A DNA stretch of 64,000 bases, from positions 8,947,060 to 9,011,059 of the forward strand of contig OZ038434.1 of the NCBI GenBank assembly GCA_964036275.1, read 5' to 3'. The notes beneath the pieces are model-generated. The model was given only the letters and a program-made list of their open reading frames with translations. It did not search any database and was not told the DNA's origin. A program made the translations under genes and the position numbers. The stretch is from Litoditis marina. Taxonomy: Eukaryota > Nematoda > Chromadorea > Rhabditida > Rhabditidae. Of the stretch, positions 62,036-64,000 are shown piece after piece (the stretch's first letter is position 1; every line of letters begins with the position of its first letter).

Positions 62036-63084
62036 TAGAGGAGAACCAGTCAACACTGCTGTAGAACGAAGAATGAAAAATGATAATTGTGAACACCGTG
62101 AATTTGGACTCGTTTCCAAAAGTAAACTGTAGTTGGGCAGAGAATCTATTACTTAGTACACGTGTACTCCTCTCTTGGACTGTATCATTTCCAGACCAGT
62201 GAAGTTTACGTGTACACGTAATTGCACTTTTGTTTTCACGAAACACTCAGAGTATGCACACAAGCCTTTTTGATTGAATCGACTTGTGCAGGTAAGTGGT
62301 CGAACAAAAGATGGGCATTGAAGAAACACTATGATACTGAAAACAATGATCTTTTTTGATTGATAGACCAAGTACTCGATAAATCGTCTGCATGAGCAAA
62401 GAAAAAGTTATTCATTATCATGACAATTGTTTGCATCATCTGTCGATAACTCAAACAATATGTTCAACCACTCCAAAGATTGACATGGTGTTTCCAACTA
62501 TCTCAGTGATTGTAATTGTGTAAGAAATTTACGAAGTATTGAAAAATGCTGTTATTGTTCGATTCCAGACCAGTTGTTCTTTCTGTGTTGAAAAGTATCT
62601 CCGGTAAAATTGCGACGCCTCATGGGATCCATGTGGTATCGAATTGAATATAGAGATTGCTTTACTAAAACTGGAGACTCGGAATCATACTATTGGAGTT
62701 ATATCGTTTTAGTTCTTCTCGGAGAGGTTATGACAATACACCGAGTGAGGAAAATAACACACGACAAAGTAAGCTTCCGAAAGATTGACCTACAGCCTGA
62801 GACATAACAGTGTTGTAATTGGTGCAATAACTGTGAAACATATACCAAGTGCAAGCTAAAATGTATGAATGATTGTTATTGTATTTTTTATAAAATGAAA
62901 GAATTGATCATCTCATTGAATAGGAAATCGTCAGTTCCATAAAAGCATAAATATCGAACATGTAAAGGTGAGTAGTGCTAAAATTAGAAACCGAGTCACA
63001 AAACAACTGGAAACCGTAATACTGGAACCGTAACAACACAATTATCACCATTTTTTTCGAAAATCTCTCACAATGATAACGCGA
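62036..63084. other. region upstream of the lectin gene
   Basis: It probably contains the lectin promoter. A CGTTCTACAG lies about 25 bp before the lectin ATG and could be a trans-splice acceptor. A plus frame at 62610-62807 (ending near a gtaagc donor) shows a hydrophobic YYWSYIVLVLLGEVM stretch but no recognisable family. I do not call it a gene. Confidence 0.35.
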
Positions 63085-63316
63085 TCAACTAGGAGGTCTG
63101 TAGTACTGAATACCAGTCATCTTTACATAATTATCGTATTTAATACGCTCTGAGCTCAATTGAATCCAATGAATCTTTCTCTGCATTTCTAATTCCTCTT
63201 CTTCTCTTCTCTGTTTCAGCTTACAGAGTTTGATTTCTTCCCGGAGCAGTTCTTCTCGCAGACTCTCAATCGTAGTCGTTGCGGTGCGCTTGGTAGATCC
63301 CGAGGTGTCACTAGAA
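63085..63316 (-). CDS. coiled-coil C-terminal exon of a gene continuing off the right edge
   Basis: A minus-strand frame is preceded by an acceptor-like CATTTCTAG (just right of 63316) and reads SGSTKRTATTTIESLREELL, then an E/K/R-rich coil (KLKQRREEEELEMQRKIHW), and ends RPPS stop. The style resembles the tails of nematode MADF/Myb-type DNA-binding proteins, but no domain is visible, so I give no function. Upstream exons would lie at higher coordinates, possibly beyond the window. Confidence 0.4.
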
Positions 63317-63374
63317 ATGTACAAAGCTTGGAACGGTTCTTACTAGGTTTGTAACAGTGTCAAAAACCAGGGCA

Positions 63375-64000
63375 ATCGCGCGGAGCGCGAAGCGCTCTGC
63401 GTGAGTTGTCTTTGGTTTGGCCATTGCGGACTCGTTTTTTCCTTTTAATTAACAAAAATCTTCAAACATATTCTTTTTTTGAAAACTAAGAGAAGAGAAC
63501 GTTAGAAAATCACGAATTGAACATTGTGTGAAAATTTCAGCCAAATCGGATTATTTTCGCCTGAGTTATGGTTTCGTGTCGTTGTTGAAAAGTTCCGCCG
63601 TAATTCGTCCCTCGTCCCTCGTCCCTCACGGAATTCTGTCCGCATCGTAGTGGAAAAACTACTGAACCAATTTGGCTGAAATTTGAAACATCTATTCTAT
63701 GGCAAAAGTTAGCTCGTCGCGCCAAGTATGAAATGTATATGTAATCTCTGGCGCCGGGCGCGGGCGCCAATAGGCGCCAAAAACGACTATTGGAAAAACT
63801 ATCGAACCGATTTAGCTGTAATTGGAAACATGAGTTCTAATGCAAAATTTGGGAAAATTGAAGTATCGCCCCCCACTTTAGTTGAGTCCCCCCCGTAGCA
63901 CTTCAACCCCCCACCCAAGCTAAAACCTGAAAATCTAGGAGAGGGGGGGGGGGTCAAAATTCAACTTCGACATTTACTATTTACCCCCCACTTGGGTCGG
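63375..64000. repeat. repeat-rich right end
   Basis: It contains a variant of the GCGC palindrome repeat (about 63375-63400). Two direct copies of a roughly 40-bp unit (GGAAAAACTAYYGAACC...GGAAACAT) lie at about 63652-63690 and 63792-63830. A GGCGCC-rich block sits between them (63750-63780). A G/C-run repeat (63865-64000) resembles 55600-55760. No gene is seen. Confidence 0.6.

Noticed and set aside
62153..62371. Minus frame with a hydrophobic stretch that looks like a small secreted Cys protein
   Set aside because: It has no ATG start, only TTG, and no splice support; I could not back it as a gene.

Overview
The window looks like nuclear DNA of a Caenorhabditis-type nematode. The evidence is AT-rich sequence, many small exons bounded by GT...TTTTCAG introns, tandem families of nematode-only chemoreceptors (serpentine 'sr' GPCRs), a clec-type C-type lectin gene, and dense small inverted-repeat transposons. 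No bacterial-style operons, rRNA or CRISPR arrays are visible. Gene models were assembled by hand from homology between paralogs and from splice signals. Exon coordinates are exact readings of the sequence, but splice sites were not tested against RNA.

Layout. Left part (1-24.3 kb): three tandem plus-strand receptors of the Sra superfamily (Srab-like): gene A (159-3797, first exon off the left edge), gene B (9848-15438) and gene C (19459-24306). A fourth member, gene D, lies at 43881-50624. All share the same exon plan; where present, the first three exons are exactly 159, 63 and 219 nt. Middle (26.7-36 kb): two tandem plus-strand Srh-like receptors, E (26737-29209) and F (31080-35912). Each carries a different small indel that breaks the frame. 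At 36.5-39.5 kb there is an intact minus-strand receptor of the Srg superfamily (gene G). Right part (51.1-62.0 kb): one minus-strand gene of 15 exons for a secreted protein of about 577 residues with two C-type-lectin-like regions. A coiled-coil ORF at 63.1-63.3 kb is probably the last exon of a minus-strand gene that continues past the right edge.

Mobile DNA shapes most introns. The intron between exons 4 and 5 of gene D holds a gag-only LTR retrotransposon (45754-48926) with two LTRs that look identical, a 5-bp target duplication and a tRNA-Pro-like primer site. Intron 1 of the lectin gene holds an apparently intact PAT/DIRS-type tyrosine-recombinase retrotransposon (57085-61826) with split direct repeats and Gag, RT-RNaseH and recombinase ORFs. 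Intron 3 of gene F holds a 5'-truncated LINE with a (GATT)n tail, and intron 1 of gene G holds a LINE ORF1-like fragment. A two-copy TIR family, several long hairpins, a GC-palindrome repeat, poly-G repeats and at least six decayed tRNA-like sequences fill the remaining introns and gaps.

The receptors are expected to act in the ciliated membrane of sensory neurons and the lectin to be secreted; they form no pathway together. The clearest less-ordinary items are the two full-length, young-looking retroelements (one coding only Gag, inserted 23 bp before a splice acceptor) and the paired, independently broken Srh genes.
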